DNA of 39,391 bases from NCBI GenBank assembly GCA_944363595.1, contig CALVUN010000039.1, positions 1 through 39,391 of the forward strand, read 5' to 3'. The translations under genes and the position numbers were made by a program. Positions 15,299-23,806 of this stretch are shown one piece after another. The notes beneath the pieces are model-generated. The model was given only the letters and a program-made list of their open reading frames with translations, was not told the DNA's origin and searched no databases. The stretch's first letter is position 1. Each line of letters begins with the position of its first letter. Origin of the DNA: an uncultured Bacilli bacterium. Its GTDB lineage: Bacteria > Bacillota_I > Bacilli_A > RF39 > UBA660.

Positions 15299-16249
15299 AT
15301 GAAAATACGACTAGGATACGTTGCAATATCATTAACTTTAATAAATACATCATATTGCCATACAATAACTTATAGTAGATATAAAAAACTAAAAGAAAAA
15401 AAAGCCCAACAAGAGCTTCATAAAATCCTAAAAAAAAATATAAAAAATTTTCAAACTATTCTAAAATATAATCATCAAAATAAAATAAATTTTTTCCGTT
15501 TCAGTACCACAATTGTACCACTTGCAACACATCCTAATGTTACCTTTGACTACATTACTCCCTATCAAAAAGAATGGAAAAAAATAGGAAATTTAATAAA
15601 AAAATATCAAATAAGAATTGATACCCACCCCGACCAATATTGTATCCTAAATAGTCAAGACCCAAATATTGTAAATAAAAGTATTAATATTTTAAAATAT
15701 CATCAAGCCCTTTTTAAAGCAATGAATATAAATAGTCAAATCATACTTCATATTGGTGCTAAATATAATAACAAAGAAGAAAGTATTAAACGTTTCATAA
15801 AAAATTTTCAAAAACTACCACAAGAAATTCAAAAAATAATTATCCTAGAAAATGATGATAAAGTATATAATATTAAAGATACCCTATCTATTTGTCAAAA
15901 ATTAAACATACCAATGGTTTTAGATTATCATCATTACAAATGCAATAATGAAAAAGAAAAAATTGAAGATTATTTACCACAAATTCTGGCAACATGGCAA
16001 AATAATCCTTTACCTCCCAAAATACATTTTTCATCACCGAAAAATCTTACCAATCCAAGAGCCCATAGTGAATATATAAATTATCAAGATTTTATCAATT
16101 TTATAAAAATAATATCAATATATTCACAAGATATTGACATTATGTTAGAATGCAAAGCTAAAGATGAAGCACTATTTAGATTAATAAGACAATTAAAAAT
16201 ATATAGTAAATTTAAAATTAAAAATAATACCATCATCATAAAAAAATAA
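15299..16249 (+). CDS. uvsE: UV DNA damage endonuclease, UvsE/UvdE type
   Basis: 316 residues, near the bacterial UvsE length. The start MKIRLGYVAIS, then FFRFSTTIVPLATHP, RIDTHPDQYCILNS, ILHIGAKYNNKEESI, IILENDDK, MVLDYHHYKCN, PKIHFSSPK and the final DIMLECKAKDEAL are the strands of a TIM barrel. They place His, Glu and Asp metal ligands as in the UvdE family. Such enzymes nick DNA 5' to UV photoproducts and start an alternative excision repair. The gene stands alone on the plus strand with AAAGGTGAT upstream, convergent with spoVG. It is unusually lysine- and asparagine-rich, in keeping with low GC. Confidence 0.9.
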   Translation: MKIRLGYVAISLTLINTSYCHTITYSRYKKLKEKKAQQELHKILKKNIKNFQTILKYNHQNKINFFRFSTTIVPLATHPNVTFDYITPYQKEWKKIGNLIKKYQIRIDTHPDQYCILNSQDPNIVNKSINILKYHQALFKAMNINSQIILHIGAKYNNKEESIKRFIKNFQKLPQEIQKIIILENDDKVYNIKDTLSICQKLNIPMVLDYHHYKCNNEKEKIEDYLPQILATWQNNPLPPKIHFSSPKNLTNPRAHSEYINYQDFINFIKIISIYSQDIDIMLECKAKDEALFRLIRQLKIYSKFKIKNNTIIIKK

Positions 16250-16276
16250 GTACTTCTTAATGAAATACTTATTTTA
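16242..16276 (+). terminator. Intrinsic terminator between uvsE and spoVG
   Basis: AAATAAGTA and TACTTATTT pair across a loop of about 13 bases; the arms are AT-rich and followed by T residues. It begins in the last codons of uvsE and is symmetric enough to serve spoVG on the other strand. Confidence 0.6.
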
Positions 16277-16293
16277 AGTTAAAATAACTTTAT

Positions 16294-16551
16294 CTATTCA
16301 GCTTTTTCATAAGCTTCAAGAACAGCCTTTTCAAACATTTGACGAGTTTCAGAATTAATAGGATGAGCTATATCTCTATAACCACCTGTAGAAGTTTGTC
16401 TACTAGGCATAGCTATAAATAAACCATTATCACCTTCGATAATTCTAATGTCATGAACAGCAAAGCAGTCATCGATTAAAACAGAAGCGATTCCTTTCAT
16501 ACGAGAATTTTCCTTGTCAAATTTCTTGACAGTAACTGAACTAATAGTCAT
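16294..16551 (-). CDS. spoVG: Septation/sporulation regulator SpoVG
   Basis: 85 residues, the usual size. The sequence follows the family closely: MTISSVTVKKFD, RMKGIASVLIDDCFAVHDIRI, NGLFIAMPSR and YRDIAHPINSETR. SpoVG is a small nucleic-acid-binding protein that influences division, sporulation and, in many Bacillota, virulence and envelope genes through RNA or DNA binding. AAGGAG lies 11 bases before the start. It has its own promoter (16593-16622). Confidence 0.95.
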   Translation of the reverse strand: MTISSVTVKKFDKENSRMKGIASVLIDDCFAVHDIRIIEGDNGLFIAMPSRQTSTGGYRDIAHPINSETRQMFEKAVLEAYEKAE

Positions 16552-16592
16552 TATGTTATCAACTCCTTCTAGAAAATATCTTTCCTAATTAC

Positions 16593-16622
16593 ATTTTATC
16601 CCAACCACTGTATAAAAGTCAA
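16593..16622 (-). promoter_or_regulatory. Promoter of spoVG
   Basis: TTGACT (16622-16617) and TAAAAT (16598-16593) spaced by 18 bases on the minus strand. It looks like sigma-A type; no obvious sigma-H pattern was found. Confidence 0.55.
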
Positions 16623-16639
16623 GCATTTTTGCATATTTT

Positions 16640-16861
16640 TTACATATTGTCAAAGTACAATTGTATATTATTTGTTAATACATCAGAATAACAAAAACTT
16701 TTCATCTTTGCATTATCTAACTTAACAATAAAAATAGAATTATAAATTTCTGTAATTTCACCAGTATATTCCTGTACCCTATTTCTAGAGCCATTACAAA
16801 TAACTCTAACTACATTACCCTTTTGACTATTAATATCATCTTTAATCTTAGCAATTGTCAT
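16640..16861 (-). CDS. veg: Veg family protein
   Basis: 73 residues beginning MTIAKIKDDINSQKGN at an ATG with AAGGGGG upstream. The frame is open further upstream, but that stretch overlaps yabG and has no start signal. Veg proteins (DUF1021) are small SH3-like beta proteins; B. subtilis Veg stimulates biofilm formation. KGNVVRVICNGSRNRVQEYTGEI and the final FCYSDVLTNNI match the family. It lies 10 bases after yabG, as in Bacillus and Clostridium. Confidence 0.9.
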   Translation of the reverse strand: MTIAKIKDDINSQKGNVVRVICNGSRNRVQEYTGEITEIYNSIFIVKLDNAKMKSFCYSDVLTNNIQLYFDNM

Positions 16862-16871
16862 ATATTCCCCC

Positions 16872-17678
16872 TTATCTAGGATAACCAACATACATTGTCC
16901 CTTTAGTAATAATTCCCCCAATTCCATCAGGACCATACTTAGTCTTATCCAAAATTTTAATTAAATCAATATTATTATTCTTATCCGAAAAAGCTAAACA
17001 TGCCGCTATAATAGCGGGATCTAATGCATGAATATTAATTCTTTTAGGACTAGAAGCAAAATTTGCCCCAGCCTTTATCAATTCCTCATAATTAGATTGA
17101 CATGCACCTGCAATAATTAAAAGCTTCTCATGTGATTTTTCATACTTTCTTGCCTCTTTAACAGCATCAATAAAACTATTAGTATTTTTATACATATTAT
17201 TTTGCCTTTTCTTTCTAAAATAAGCATCATGACCCGTAATAACCAAAATATCAGGGTTATAAGTTTTCAAACAACCACTAATCTTATCTACCAAATCATC
17301 TTCAGAAATAAAAACTCCATAAGCTTTAACACCATTATTCTTATAAAATGTCATACATTTATCCAAATATTCTCTGTCACCATCAATATGTAAAATCTTT
17401 CCCGGTAAATAAAAATACTCATTTCTATCTAAAGAACGATATTCATCTAACTGAGGTGCAAAATCATCCATTATATTCTGATCATTTATTGAATAAATTT
17501 TTAAATCACTAGCATCACTATCAGCATATAAACGAACACTAACACCTTTTAAAATATACATATCACCATCAATATCAATAATTTTAAATACAATATCATT
17601 ATTATAAGAATTTCTTGTAACTAAATCACCAATATTAAACAAAACGAAATCATCCCTTTCACCCAAAATTATCACCAC
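16872..17678 (-). CDS. yabG: Sporulation-specific protease YabG
   Basis: Up to 268 residues. The N-terminus LFNIGDLVTRNSYNND is the beta-barrel start of YabG. ILHIDGDREYLDKC, NPDILVITGHDAYF, ILIIAGACQSNYEELIKAGANFASSPKR and YGPDGIGGIITKGTMYVGYPR are family blocks; the conserved GHD and GACQS segments include candidate catalytic His and Cys. YabG is a cysteine-type protease that processes spore-coat and SASP-related proteins late in sporulation. The start is uncertain: GTG at 17678 lacks a ribosome binding site, while a TTG at 17642 follows AAAGGG and gives an N-terminus aligning with Bacillus YabG. Its presence is good evidence for true endospore formation. Confidence 0.9.
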   Translation of the reverse strand: MVIILGERDDFVLFNIGDLVTRNSYNNDIVFKIIDIDGDMYILKGVSVRLYADSDASDLKIYSINDQNIMDDFAPQLDEYRSLDRNEYFYLPGKILHIDGDREYLDKCMTFYKNNGVKAYGVFISEDDLVDKISGCLKTYNPDILVITGHDAYFRKKRQNNMYKNTNSFIDAVKEARKYEKSHEKLLIIAGACQSNYEELIKAGANFASSPKRINIHALDPAIIAACLAFSDKNNNIDLIKILDKTKYGPDGIGGIITKGTMYVGYPR

Positions 17679-17751
17679 TTAAATATATGACAAAATTAAA
17701 AAAAAAGACCAATAAAGATGTAAAAAATAAAAAACTAACATCAATATTGAT

Positions 17752-18543
17752 CTATTTCCAATTTTTAGTAATTTCAACAAATACTTCTAAAGGCAAATCT
17801 TCAGCTCTATCATTCAAATTAAATCCATATTTTAAAAGAATATTAGAAATCATATCTAAATCATATTTCTTAAAATTATTACGTAAATTCTTCCTTTTAA
17901 AATGAAATGCAATCTTAATTACCTTCCAAAACAATTTATTATCAATCTTAGCAATATTATCTTTCTTTTCCATTAAAACAACAGCACTATCAACATTGGG
18001 TACTGGAGTAAAATAATTACGATCTACATCAAATAATATCTTAACATTATAAAAATAAGATAAATAAACCGTCATAGCGCCATAATCACTACTACCATTT
18101 TTAGCACTAAGTCTAAAAGCAACTTCCTTTTGCACCATTACTACAACCTTATCAGGTAACCTCTTCATATGTAATATTTTCATAATAATAGGACTAGTAA
18201 TATAATAAGGTAAATTAGCAACCACAAAAAATTTATCAAAAGAATATTTGCTAACTTCAGAATCAACGTCGACATTAAGAAAATCACTAATAATAACTTT
18301 CTTATTATCATAATCACTAAGCAATTTTAACAAATAAAGTTCTAAGCTCTCATCTACCTCATAAAGTAAAGTAAATCCAGCTTTACTAACAATCTTCAAA
18401 GATAAAGCTCCTGCTCCAGGTCCTATCTCCAAAACCAAAGTATTTTTATCAATTAAAGCACTATCAACAATTTTATCAATTAATTTAGGATCATTAATAA
18501 AATTCTGACCATATTTTTTTTTAAACTTAAATTTTTTATCCAT
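17752..18543 (-). CDS. rsmA: 16S rRNA (adenine1518/1519-N6)-dimethyltransferase
   Basis: 263 residues (also called KsgA). KKKYGQNFINDPKLID at the N-terminus, SAM-binding LEIGPGAGALSL (about 38-49), the catalytic NLPYYITSPI motif (about 108-117), FTPVPNVDSAVV and the C-terminal FHFKRKNLRNN are all present. It dimethylates two adenines near the 3' end of 16S rRNA. The start has AGGTGAT and lies 11 bases after a zinc-ribbon protein gene. rnmV, which precedes ksgA in Bacillus, is not found here. Confidence 0.95.
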   Translation of the reverse strand: MDKKFKFKKKYGQNFINDPKLIDKIVDSALIDKNTLVLEIGPGAGALSLKIVSKAGFTLLYEVDESLELYLLKLLSDYDNKKVIISDFLNVDVDSEVSKYSFDKFFVVANLPYYITSPIIMKILHMKRLPDKVVVMVQKEVAFRLSAKNGSSDYGAMTVYLSYFYNVKILFDVDRNYFTPVPNVDSAVVLMEKKDNIAKIDNKLFWKVIKIAFHFKRKNLRNNFKKYDLDMISNILLKYGFNLNDRAEDLPLEVFVEITKNWK

Positions 18544-18553
18544 TTATAATCAC

Positions 18554-18961
18554 CTATTTAACAATAATTAACAAAGTAATAATAGCCATAATACAAAAAG
18601 AGATCATCGAAATTAAAATTCCTAATAAATTCCAAAAATCACTTTTTTTCATTCGAGAAATTGAAGAAAGTATAAAACCGGAAAGAGCCATTATAAATTC
18701 AATCGAAAGATTAATAAAAAGATAAACTATTAAAACTAAAGTAGAAGAAAAATCTAAATCAGTAATAATATTATTAAAAAGAATTCTTAAAGAAACAAAT
18801 AAAGAAAAAAAAGATAAAACAAATCCAGCAATACCTATTCCTTGCCATTTAGTAATATCATTAGATTTATTTTCATTATTTTTTTTTATCAAAAACTTTC
18901 CACATTTAAGACACACATCAGAATCTTTATCAATTTCATTACCGCAGTATGGACAAAACAT
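18554..18961 (-). CDS. Zinc-ribbon membrane protein
   Basis: 135 residues. The N-terminal zinc ribbon is CPYCGNEIDKDSDVCLKCGKF, whose two CXXC pairs are separated by 11 residues. A polar linker and three hydrophobic helices (about 44-66, 74-100 and 112-134) follow. The layout resembles DUF4190-like proteins of unknown function that are common in Bacillota. It lies directly upstream of rsmA on the same strand and probably shares its transcript. Confidence 0.75.
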   Translation of the reverse strand: MFCPYCGNEIDKDSDVCLKCGKFLIKKNNENKSNDITKWQGIGIAGFVLSFFSLFVSLRILFNNIITDLDFSSTLVLIVYLFINLSIEFIMALSGFILSSISRMKKSDFWNLLGILISMISFCIMAIITLLIIVK

Positions 18962-19011
18962 AACATCACCACCATTAAATAAATTATATCGTTAATTAAC
19001 CAAAAAAACAA

Positions 19012-19036
19012 GAAAAAAATGACTATGAAAGTCATT
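19012..19036 (-). terminator. Intrinsic terminator of the 3D-domain gene
   Basis: ATGACT / AGTCAT stem (19035-19030 with 19024-19019, minus strand), five-base loop, then T7. It begins at the stop codon of the 3D-domain gene. Confidence 0.8.
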
Positions 19037-19760
19037 ATCTTAATTGCTCAAACATTACATTATCTGTTTTATGCATTGCTTGTGATTCCGTTGGGAATAA
19101 CAGATCAAACAATGTACCTCTATCAAATCCAACATTACCACCACGATCAAGAACAATTGCTAAAAACGGATCCGAACCAGGAATTGTAATTCTAAACACT
19201 GAATACAAAGGTATACTAGGATCAGCAGCGACAATTCTAATTGTACCATATTCACTATCATTGTAAGTATATGAAGCATTAGCATTATGACCACTTGAAG
19301 TATAACCTGAACATCCATAACAATCTGGTCCATAACCTGTTAAGCTTCCATAATAAGTTGCAATAACAGCACTATCACTAGTATCAGGATTACTAATCAC
19401 ATTATTATTTTGATTATTAGCCTGTTCCTGTTTTTGTGCTTCCTCTAAAGCCTTTTGTTCTTCTTCTTTAGCTTTAGCCTCAGCCTCTTGTTGTTTCTTT
19501 AACTCCTCTTGTCGTTTTAATTCCTCTTCTTTTTGAACTTCTTCTTCACTCTTAAGATCTTCAACTACAGTCTCATCAACTGTAGGAGTATTAGCAACAA
19601 ACAAAGAAGAAACAACATCAGCCATTTTATTCATATTACTATTTTCTACGACTACAACCATATTATTTTCTGGCTTTCCAGTAAATAACATTACCAAAAA
19701 TAGTCCTCCAACCAATAATTGCGACCCCACAATCACGGCATTAGATACTATTTTTTTCAT
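19035..19760 (-). CDS. Membrane-anchored 3D-domain protein (YabE/Rpf-like)
   Basis: 241 residues. One N-terminal membrane segment or signal (about 5-26) precedes a highly charged Glu/Lys/Gln coiled-coil linker (about 68-115). The C-terminal 3D domain is GTIRIVAADPSIPLYS, AIVLDRGGNVG and FDLLFPT, with the three aspartates that name the fold. The 3D domain is a double-psi barrel related to MltA lytic transglycosylases, and YabE-type proteins act on peptidoglycan during growth or spore outgrowth. Position between tatD and ksgA is the same as yabE, but the DUF348 and G5 domains of Bacillus YabE are replaced by the coiled coil. Conserved Gly and Asp spacing is slightly loose. Confidence 0.85.
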   Translation of the reverse strand: MKKIVSNAVIVGSQLLVGGLFLVMLFTGKPENNMVVVVENSNMNKMADVVSSLFVANTPTVDETVVEDLKSEEEVQKEEELKRQEELKKQQEAEAKAKEEEQKALEEAQKQEQANNQNNNVISNPDTSDSAVIATYYGSLTGYGPDCYGCSGYTSSGHNANASYTYNDSEYGTIRIVAADPSIPLYSVFRITIPGSDPFLAIVLDRGGNVGFDRGTLFDLLFPTESQAMHKTDNVMFEQLR

Positions 19761-19808
19761 TAAATCACCTCTTATTTTTTTATTCAGGCAATATATATTT
19801 TAGCATAC

Positions 19809-20567
19809 TTATTTCAAAAAGTCAAATATGCCCCTTGCAGTACTCGTTGTAATACGCTTAACATCACTAATAGAAACACCTTTTAAAGCAGCAATTTTAC
19901 TAGCAATAATAGGAATATAAGCTGGTTCATTTATTTTACCCCTATAAGGTTCCGGAGCCAAATATGGACTATCTGTCTCCAATAATATATATTCTAAATC
20001 AATATTATTGATGACATTAATAATATTCTTAGCATTTTTAAAAGTAATTATACCTCCAATACCTAAAAAATAACCAATTTTAATAAATTCCTTAGCCATT
20101 TCCAAACTGCCACTATAACAATGAAGTACCCCCCTTACAGAAGAGTTCTTCAATATATTATATGTATCTTGAATTGAATCTCTACTATGAACAATAACAG
20201 GTAAGTCATGTTTCCTAGCTATTTCAAGTTGTTTCTTAAAAAATTCTTGTTGCTTAATCTTATCTGTATTATCATAATGATAATCAAGACCAATTTCTCC
20301 CACTGCAACAATCTTAGAACTATTAATATTATCATCCAGCCACTTTAATTCATCTTCACCAATATTATCAAGCTCTGTTGGATGAAAACCCAAGGCTCCA
20401 TAAACATTATCATATTTTTTTACAAGCTCCAATACCTCTTTATTACTTTTCATATCACAACCATTAACAATTAATATTTTTACATCATTAGAATTAGCAT
20501 TTTGAATAATTTTATCAATATCCAAATAATATTCTTTATATACATGACAATGTGTATCAATAAACAT
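19809..20567 (-). CDS. tatD: TatD family metal-dependent DNase
   Basis: 252 residues. Metal ligands are in FIDTHCHVY (His6, His8), GEIGLDYHY (Glu), VHSRDS (His), LHCYSG (His) and LLETDSPYLAPEPYRG (Asp), the complete set for this amidohydrolase-fold family. TatD/YabD proteins are 3'-5' nucleases with suggested roles in DNA repair and RNA or D-tyrosyl-tRNA quality control. The gene sits between metG and the 3D-domain gene exactly as yabD in Bacillus. Start ATG follows GAGGTGATTG. Confidence 0.93.
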   Translation of the reverse strand: MFIDTHCHVYKEYYLDIDKIIQNANSNDVKILIVNGCDMKSNKEVLELVKKYDNVYGALGFHPTELDNIGEDELKWLDDNINSSKIVAVGEIGLDYHYDNTDKIKQQEFFKKQLEIARKHDLPVIVHSRDSIQDTYNILKNSSVRGVLHCYSGSLEMAKEFIKIGYFLGIGGIITFKNAKNIINVINNIDLEYILLETDSPYLAPEPYRGKINEPAYIPIIASKIAALKGVSISDVKRITTSTARGIFDFLK

Positions 20568-20645
20568 TCAATCACCTCATTTATCCAAGTTTATCATGTA
20601 AAAAAAACAAAGTCAAATAAAAAAATTATACCAAAGTATAATTGA

Positions 20646-20810
20646 TTACATCTTAATTTTAATAAGTATAAATTTAATAAAACAACAAAAGATTATTACA
20701 AAATATATAATATCAATTAAATTATGCTCCCAAATAGCAATTAAACCAATCAATATTAAAATTGCAATAAAAGAAAAAACTAATACTTTTTCTTGGTTAA
20801 TGTTAAGCAT
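20646..20810 (-). CDS. 54-residue membrane protein of unknown function
   Basis: ATG (20810) is preceded by GGAAAGGGAG at seven bases, a strong site. The product begins MLNINQEKVLVFSF and holds two hydrophobic helices (about 10-27 and 31-50) with a basic tail (KFILIKIKM). Nothing else occupies the 20568-20924 gap. It lies between tatD and a membrane coiled-coil gene on the same strand. Hydrophobic A/T-rich DNA can yield such frames by chance, but the ribosome binding site argues for a real gene. Confidence 0.6.
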   Translation of the reverse strand: MLNINQEKVLVFSFIAILILIGLIAIWEHNLIDIIYFVIIFCCFIKFILIKIKM

Positions 20811-20924
20811 TGTCTATCTCCCTTTCCAATACTACAATACTACAACACAACAATATCAATATAACAAAATTAAAAGAAGATGTAAATAAAAATTCCAAAA
20901 TAAAAAACATTTACACCTAAAATG

Positions 20925-21479
20925 TCAATGCTTTTTATTATTCAAACTTTTCTTTTTAACAGATGTTTTCTCTTTATCATCATCATATCTAACAACATGA
21001 GGAATATTTTGCTGTAAATCATTATTTTTAGAATCCAAAACATGATTAATAACAATATTTTTCATTTCAACCAATTCTATTTTTTTTGCCTGTAAATTAG
21101 AAATATTAACTTTTAATTTAGCAATATTTTTTTCTAAATCAACATAATTATTATCTCTACATACAAAATAATCATTTCTAATTCTTACCCAAACAACTAA
21201 TGACAAAACAAACGTAATTAAAGGAACTAAATATTTAAAATAAAGAACTAAATATAAATTAGACATTACAAGAAAAATCATAGCCAATAAAGTAGCAAGT
21301 AAAGAAAGTAAAATCTCACTAATTATTTTACCCGAAAATCCTTTCATAATTAGTTTTTTTTCTTCCATATCATTTACTAACTTAATAGTATAATCAAGTT
21401 CTTTATCTATTTTTTCAATTTGCCAATTAATATTATTTAAAGTAGCACTACTAAGTGAAGAATCTTTATCATCTAACAT
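20925..21479 (-). CDS. Membrane protein with flanking coiled coils, unknown function
   Basis: 184 residues, ATG after AAGGGGGG. A coiled coil (about 14-48) precedes two hydrophobic helices (about 57-105). A second predicted coiled coil (about 118-155) and a charged tail rich in Asp, Asn and Lys follow. I do not recognise a family. It lies directly downstream of metG on the same strand. The arrangement of coil, hairpin of helices and coil suggests a scaffold or partner-binding membrane protein. Confidence 0.7.
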   Translation of the reverse strand: MLDDKDSSLSSATLNNINWQIEKIDKELDYTIKLVNDMEEKKLIMKGFSGKIISEILLSLLATLLAMIFLVMSNLYLVLYFKYLVPLITFVLSLVVWVRIRNDYFVCRDNNYVDLEKNIAKLKVNISNLQAKKIELVEMKNIVINHVLDSKNNDLQQNIPHVVRYDDDKEKTSVKKKSLNNKKH

Positions 21480-21551
21480 TTTACTCCCCCCTTTTTTTGA
21501 AAATTATTATACAATTAATTATTTTAAATGTCAACAAAGTTACAAAACAAA

Positions 21552-23087
21552 TTATTCCTTATCAATTCTTTGAAATAAAACTTCACGTTTATTAACCTTA
21601 GTTCCAGATTCATAACCTCCAAACTTAGCTAAAGAAGAAAAATCATTAAGAGAAGTATTTATTTGATTAAATATCTTTTCACTTGTTTCGGGCATAAAAG
21701 GTTGAAGTAAAACCGTTCCAATTCTAATACCCTCTACTAAATTATATAAAACAGTAGCTAAACGATCTTTTTTAGTTTCATCTTTAGCAAGAACCCATGG
21801 CATAGTCTCATCAATATATTTATTACATCTTCTAAAAATTTCAAATACTAGATCAACAGCATCAGCAACACGAAGTTCATTCATCTTATTAGTAACCTTA
21901 ATAGGCATTTCTAATACATAAGAAATAAATTCCTGATCAATATTTTCATTAACCTCTTTATTCGTAACAATACCTTCAAAATACTTATCAATCATACCAA
22001 TTGTTCTATTAACTAAATTTCCCAAAACATTAGCTAAATTACTATTTATACTATCAATCAATAAATCCATTGTAAAAAAACCATCCGATGCAAAAGGAAT
22101 TTCATGAAGTAAATAAAACCGAACAGCATCTACCCCAAATTTATTAACTAAATCATCTGCATAAATAATATTTCCTTTACTTTTACTCATTTTATCAGTA
22201 CCCGATAAAAGCCAAGGATGACCAAAAATTTGTTTAGGAAGTTCTACACCTAAAGCATGTAACATAATAGGCCAATATATTGTATGAAATCTTAAAATAT
22301 CCTTACCTATTAAATGAATATCACAAGGCCAATATTTTTTAAACATATTACTATGATTACCATTAACATCAAAACCTAAAAACGTAATATAATTAGAAAG
22401 AGCATCAATCCAAACATAAATAACATGTTTATCATCAAATGTAACAGGTATTCCCCATTTAAAAGAAGTTCTAGAAACACATAAATCTTGTAAACCAGGC
22501 TTAATAAAATTATTCATGATCTCATTTTTTCTAGATTCAGGTTCAATAAAGTGAGGATGACTTTCAATATAATCCTCTAACCATTTTGAATATTTACTAA
22601 TCTTAAAGAAATAAGCTTCTTCCGTAGCTTCTTTAACTTCTCTACCACAGTCAGGACATTTACCATCAACTAATTGTGTTTCCGTCCAAAAAGATTCACA
22701 AGGAGTACAATATAATCCCTTGTATTCTCCCTTATAAATATCACCCTGATCGTAAAGTTTCTTAAAAATATCTTGCACAATTTTTTCATGAACAGGATCA
22801 GTCGTTCTTACAAATTTATCATAACTAGTATTCATAAGATCCCAAATATCTTTAATTTGACTTGCAATATCATCTACAAATTCCTGAGGTGTCAAATTAG
22901 CATCATGTGCCTTATCTTCAATTTTTTGTCCATGTTCATCCGTACCAGTTTGAAAATAAACATCATAACCCTCTAATCTTTTATACCTAGCAATAGCATC
23001 AGCAAGAACAATCTCATAAGTATTACCAATGTGTGGCTTTGCACTAGTATATGCAATTGCCGTACTTATATAAAACTTTTTACTCAT
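21552..23087 (-). CDS. metG: Methionyl-tRNA synthetase
   Basis: 511 residues from the ATG at 23087 (an ATG three codons earlier is less well spaced from GGGAG). Class I signatures are PHIGN (about 18-22) and KMSKSKGN (about 295-302). The zinc knuckle inside the connective peptide is CTPCESFW with GKCPDCGRE. It charges tRNA-Met for initiation and elongation. The C-terminal EMAPII-like tRNA-binding domain found in many Bacillota MetG proteins (about 650 residues) is absent, so this is the short form. It overlaps dut by a few bases and is under the methionine T-box upstream of dut. Confidence 0.96.
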   Translation of the reverse strand: MSKKFYISTAIAYTSAKPHIGNTYEIVLADAIARYKRLEGYDVYFQTGTDEHGQKIEDKAHDANLTPQEFVDDIASQIKDIWDLMNTSYDKFVRTTDPVHEKIVQDIFKKLYDQGDIYKGEYKGLYCTPCESFWTETQLVDGKCPDCGREVKEATEEAYFFKISKYSKWLEDYIESHPHFIEPESRKNEIMNNFIKPGLQDLCVSRTSFKWGIPVTFDDKHVIYVWIDALSNYITFLGFDVNGNHSNMFKKYWPCDIHLIGKDILRFHTIYWPIMLHALGVELPKQIFGHPWLLSGTDKMSKSKGNIIYADDLVNKFGVDAVRFYLLHEIPFASDGFFTMDLLIDSINSNLANVLGNLVNRTIGMIDKYFEGIVTNKEVNENIDQEFISYVLEMPIKVTNKMNELRVADAVDLVFEIFRRCNKYIDETMPWVLAKDETKKDRLATVLYNLVEGIRIGTVLLQPFMPETSEKIFNQINTSLNDFSSLAKFGGYESGTKVNKREVLFQRIDKE

Positions 23088-23571
23088 TATTAACATCTCC
23101 CATCATATTAGTACTACCAATACCTCCAATTCTTATATCACTAGCAATATCATCACTAGTTACATAAAAAGATTGAAATATACCTTGTACTATTCTTTCA
23201 CCTTTTCTTATCATCATATCAATATCATTATCATTATACAAGCATACCATAATATGACCTTCATTATCAATATTATTATAATAATCACTATCAATAATAC
23301 CTACTTGATTTACTAATCTAAAATTTTTCTTAATAGCCATACTACTTCGAATGTATAAAGCCAAAAACATATCATCAGACATTCTAGCTTTAATTCCTGT
23401 AGGAATTATCAAAGAACAATGAGCTTTAATAATAACATCTTTAGGACAATAAATATCATAACCAGATGATTTCATTGTCTTTCTTTCTGGTAATTTAATT
23501 TCATCATATCCAATAACACTACCAAAATCTTTAATATATTGTTCCTTAGAAATTTTCTCCCATCTAACCAA
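23080..23571 (-). CDS. dut: dUTP diphosphatase (trimeric dUTPase family)
   Basis: 163 residues from a TTG at 23571 with GGAGG seven bases upstream; the ATG at 23604 would place the ribosome binding site inside the gene. Family motifs: I SSGYDIYCP, II YIRSSMAIKK, III VGIIDSDYYNN, IV RKGERIVQGIF and V RIGGIGSTNMMG. It hydrolyses dUTP to dUMP and pyrophosphate, keeping uracil out of DNA. Motif III carries an insertion-like IDNEG, and motif V is less glycine-rich than usual. It is the first gene of a T-box-controlled transcript with metG, an unusual pairing. Confidence 0.9.
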   Translation of the reverse strand: MVRWEKISKEQYIKDFGSVIGYDEIKLPERKTMKSSGYDIYCPKDVIIKAHCSLIIPTGIKARMSDDMFLALYIRSSMAIKKNFRLVNQVGIIDSDYYNNIDNEGHIMVCLYNDNDIDMMIRKGERIVQGIFQSFYVTSDDIASDIRIGGIGSTNMMGDVNNE

Positions 23572-23583
23572 ATAATCACCTCC

Positions 23584-23805
23584 AAAAAAAAATAAAATGG
23601 ACACCTAAGGACGATAATAACCGCGGTACCACCTTATTTCATATAAAATACACTCTCTTTTGATAACGGATACCTCCGTTCTAACCTATTAGATTAGAAA
23701 ACTCCAGAACCATTTATAATAATCATTTTGATCTATTTTCACCAACCATAGACTCTCTATTCAAAATTAATTATTACTCTTTCCTTCAACGTGTTAGCCA
23801 TATTA
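23584..23805 (-). promoter_or_regulatory. Methionine-specific T-box leader of dut-metG
   Basis: Minus-strand reading. Stem I has AGTA, nested stems AATAAT/ATTATT and TTTTGA/TCAAAA, and the apical GGTGAAA box. The specifier loop reads ATAAATGG just before the TTCT strand of the base helix, giving specifier ATG (23713-23711), methionine. Stem III is AACGGA-GGTA-TCCGTT. The T-box core AAGGTGGTACCGCGG is at 23635-23621 and its CCTT partner follows. No stable terminator hairpin is evident before the U-rich stretch. Instead AUCGUC can pair with GGUGAU at the dut ribosome binding site. Confidence 0.93.
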
Positions 23806-23806
23806 T

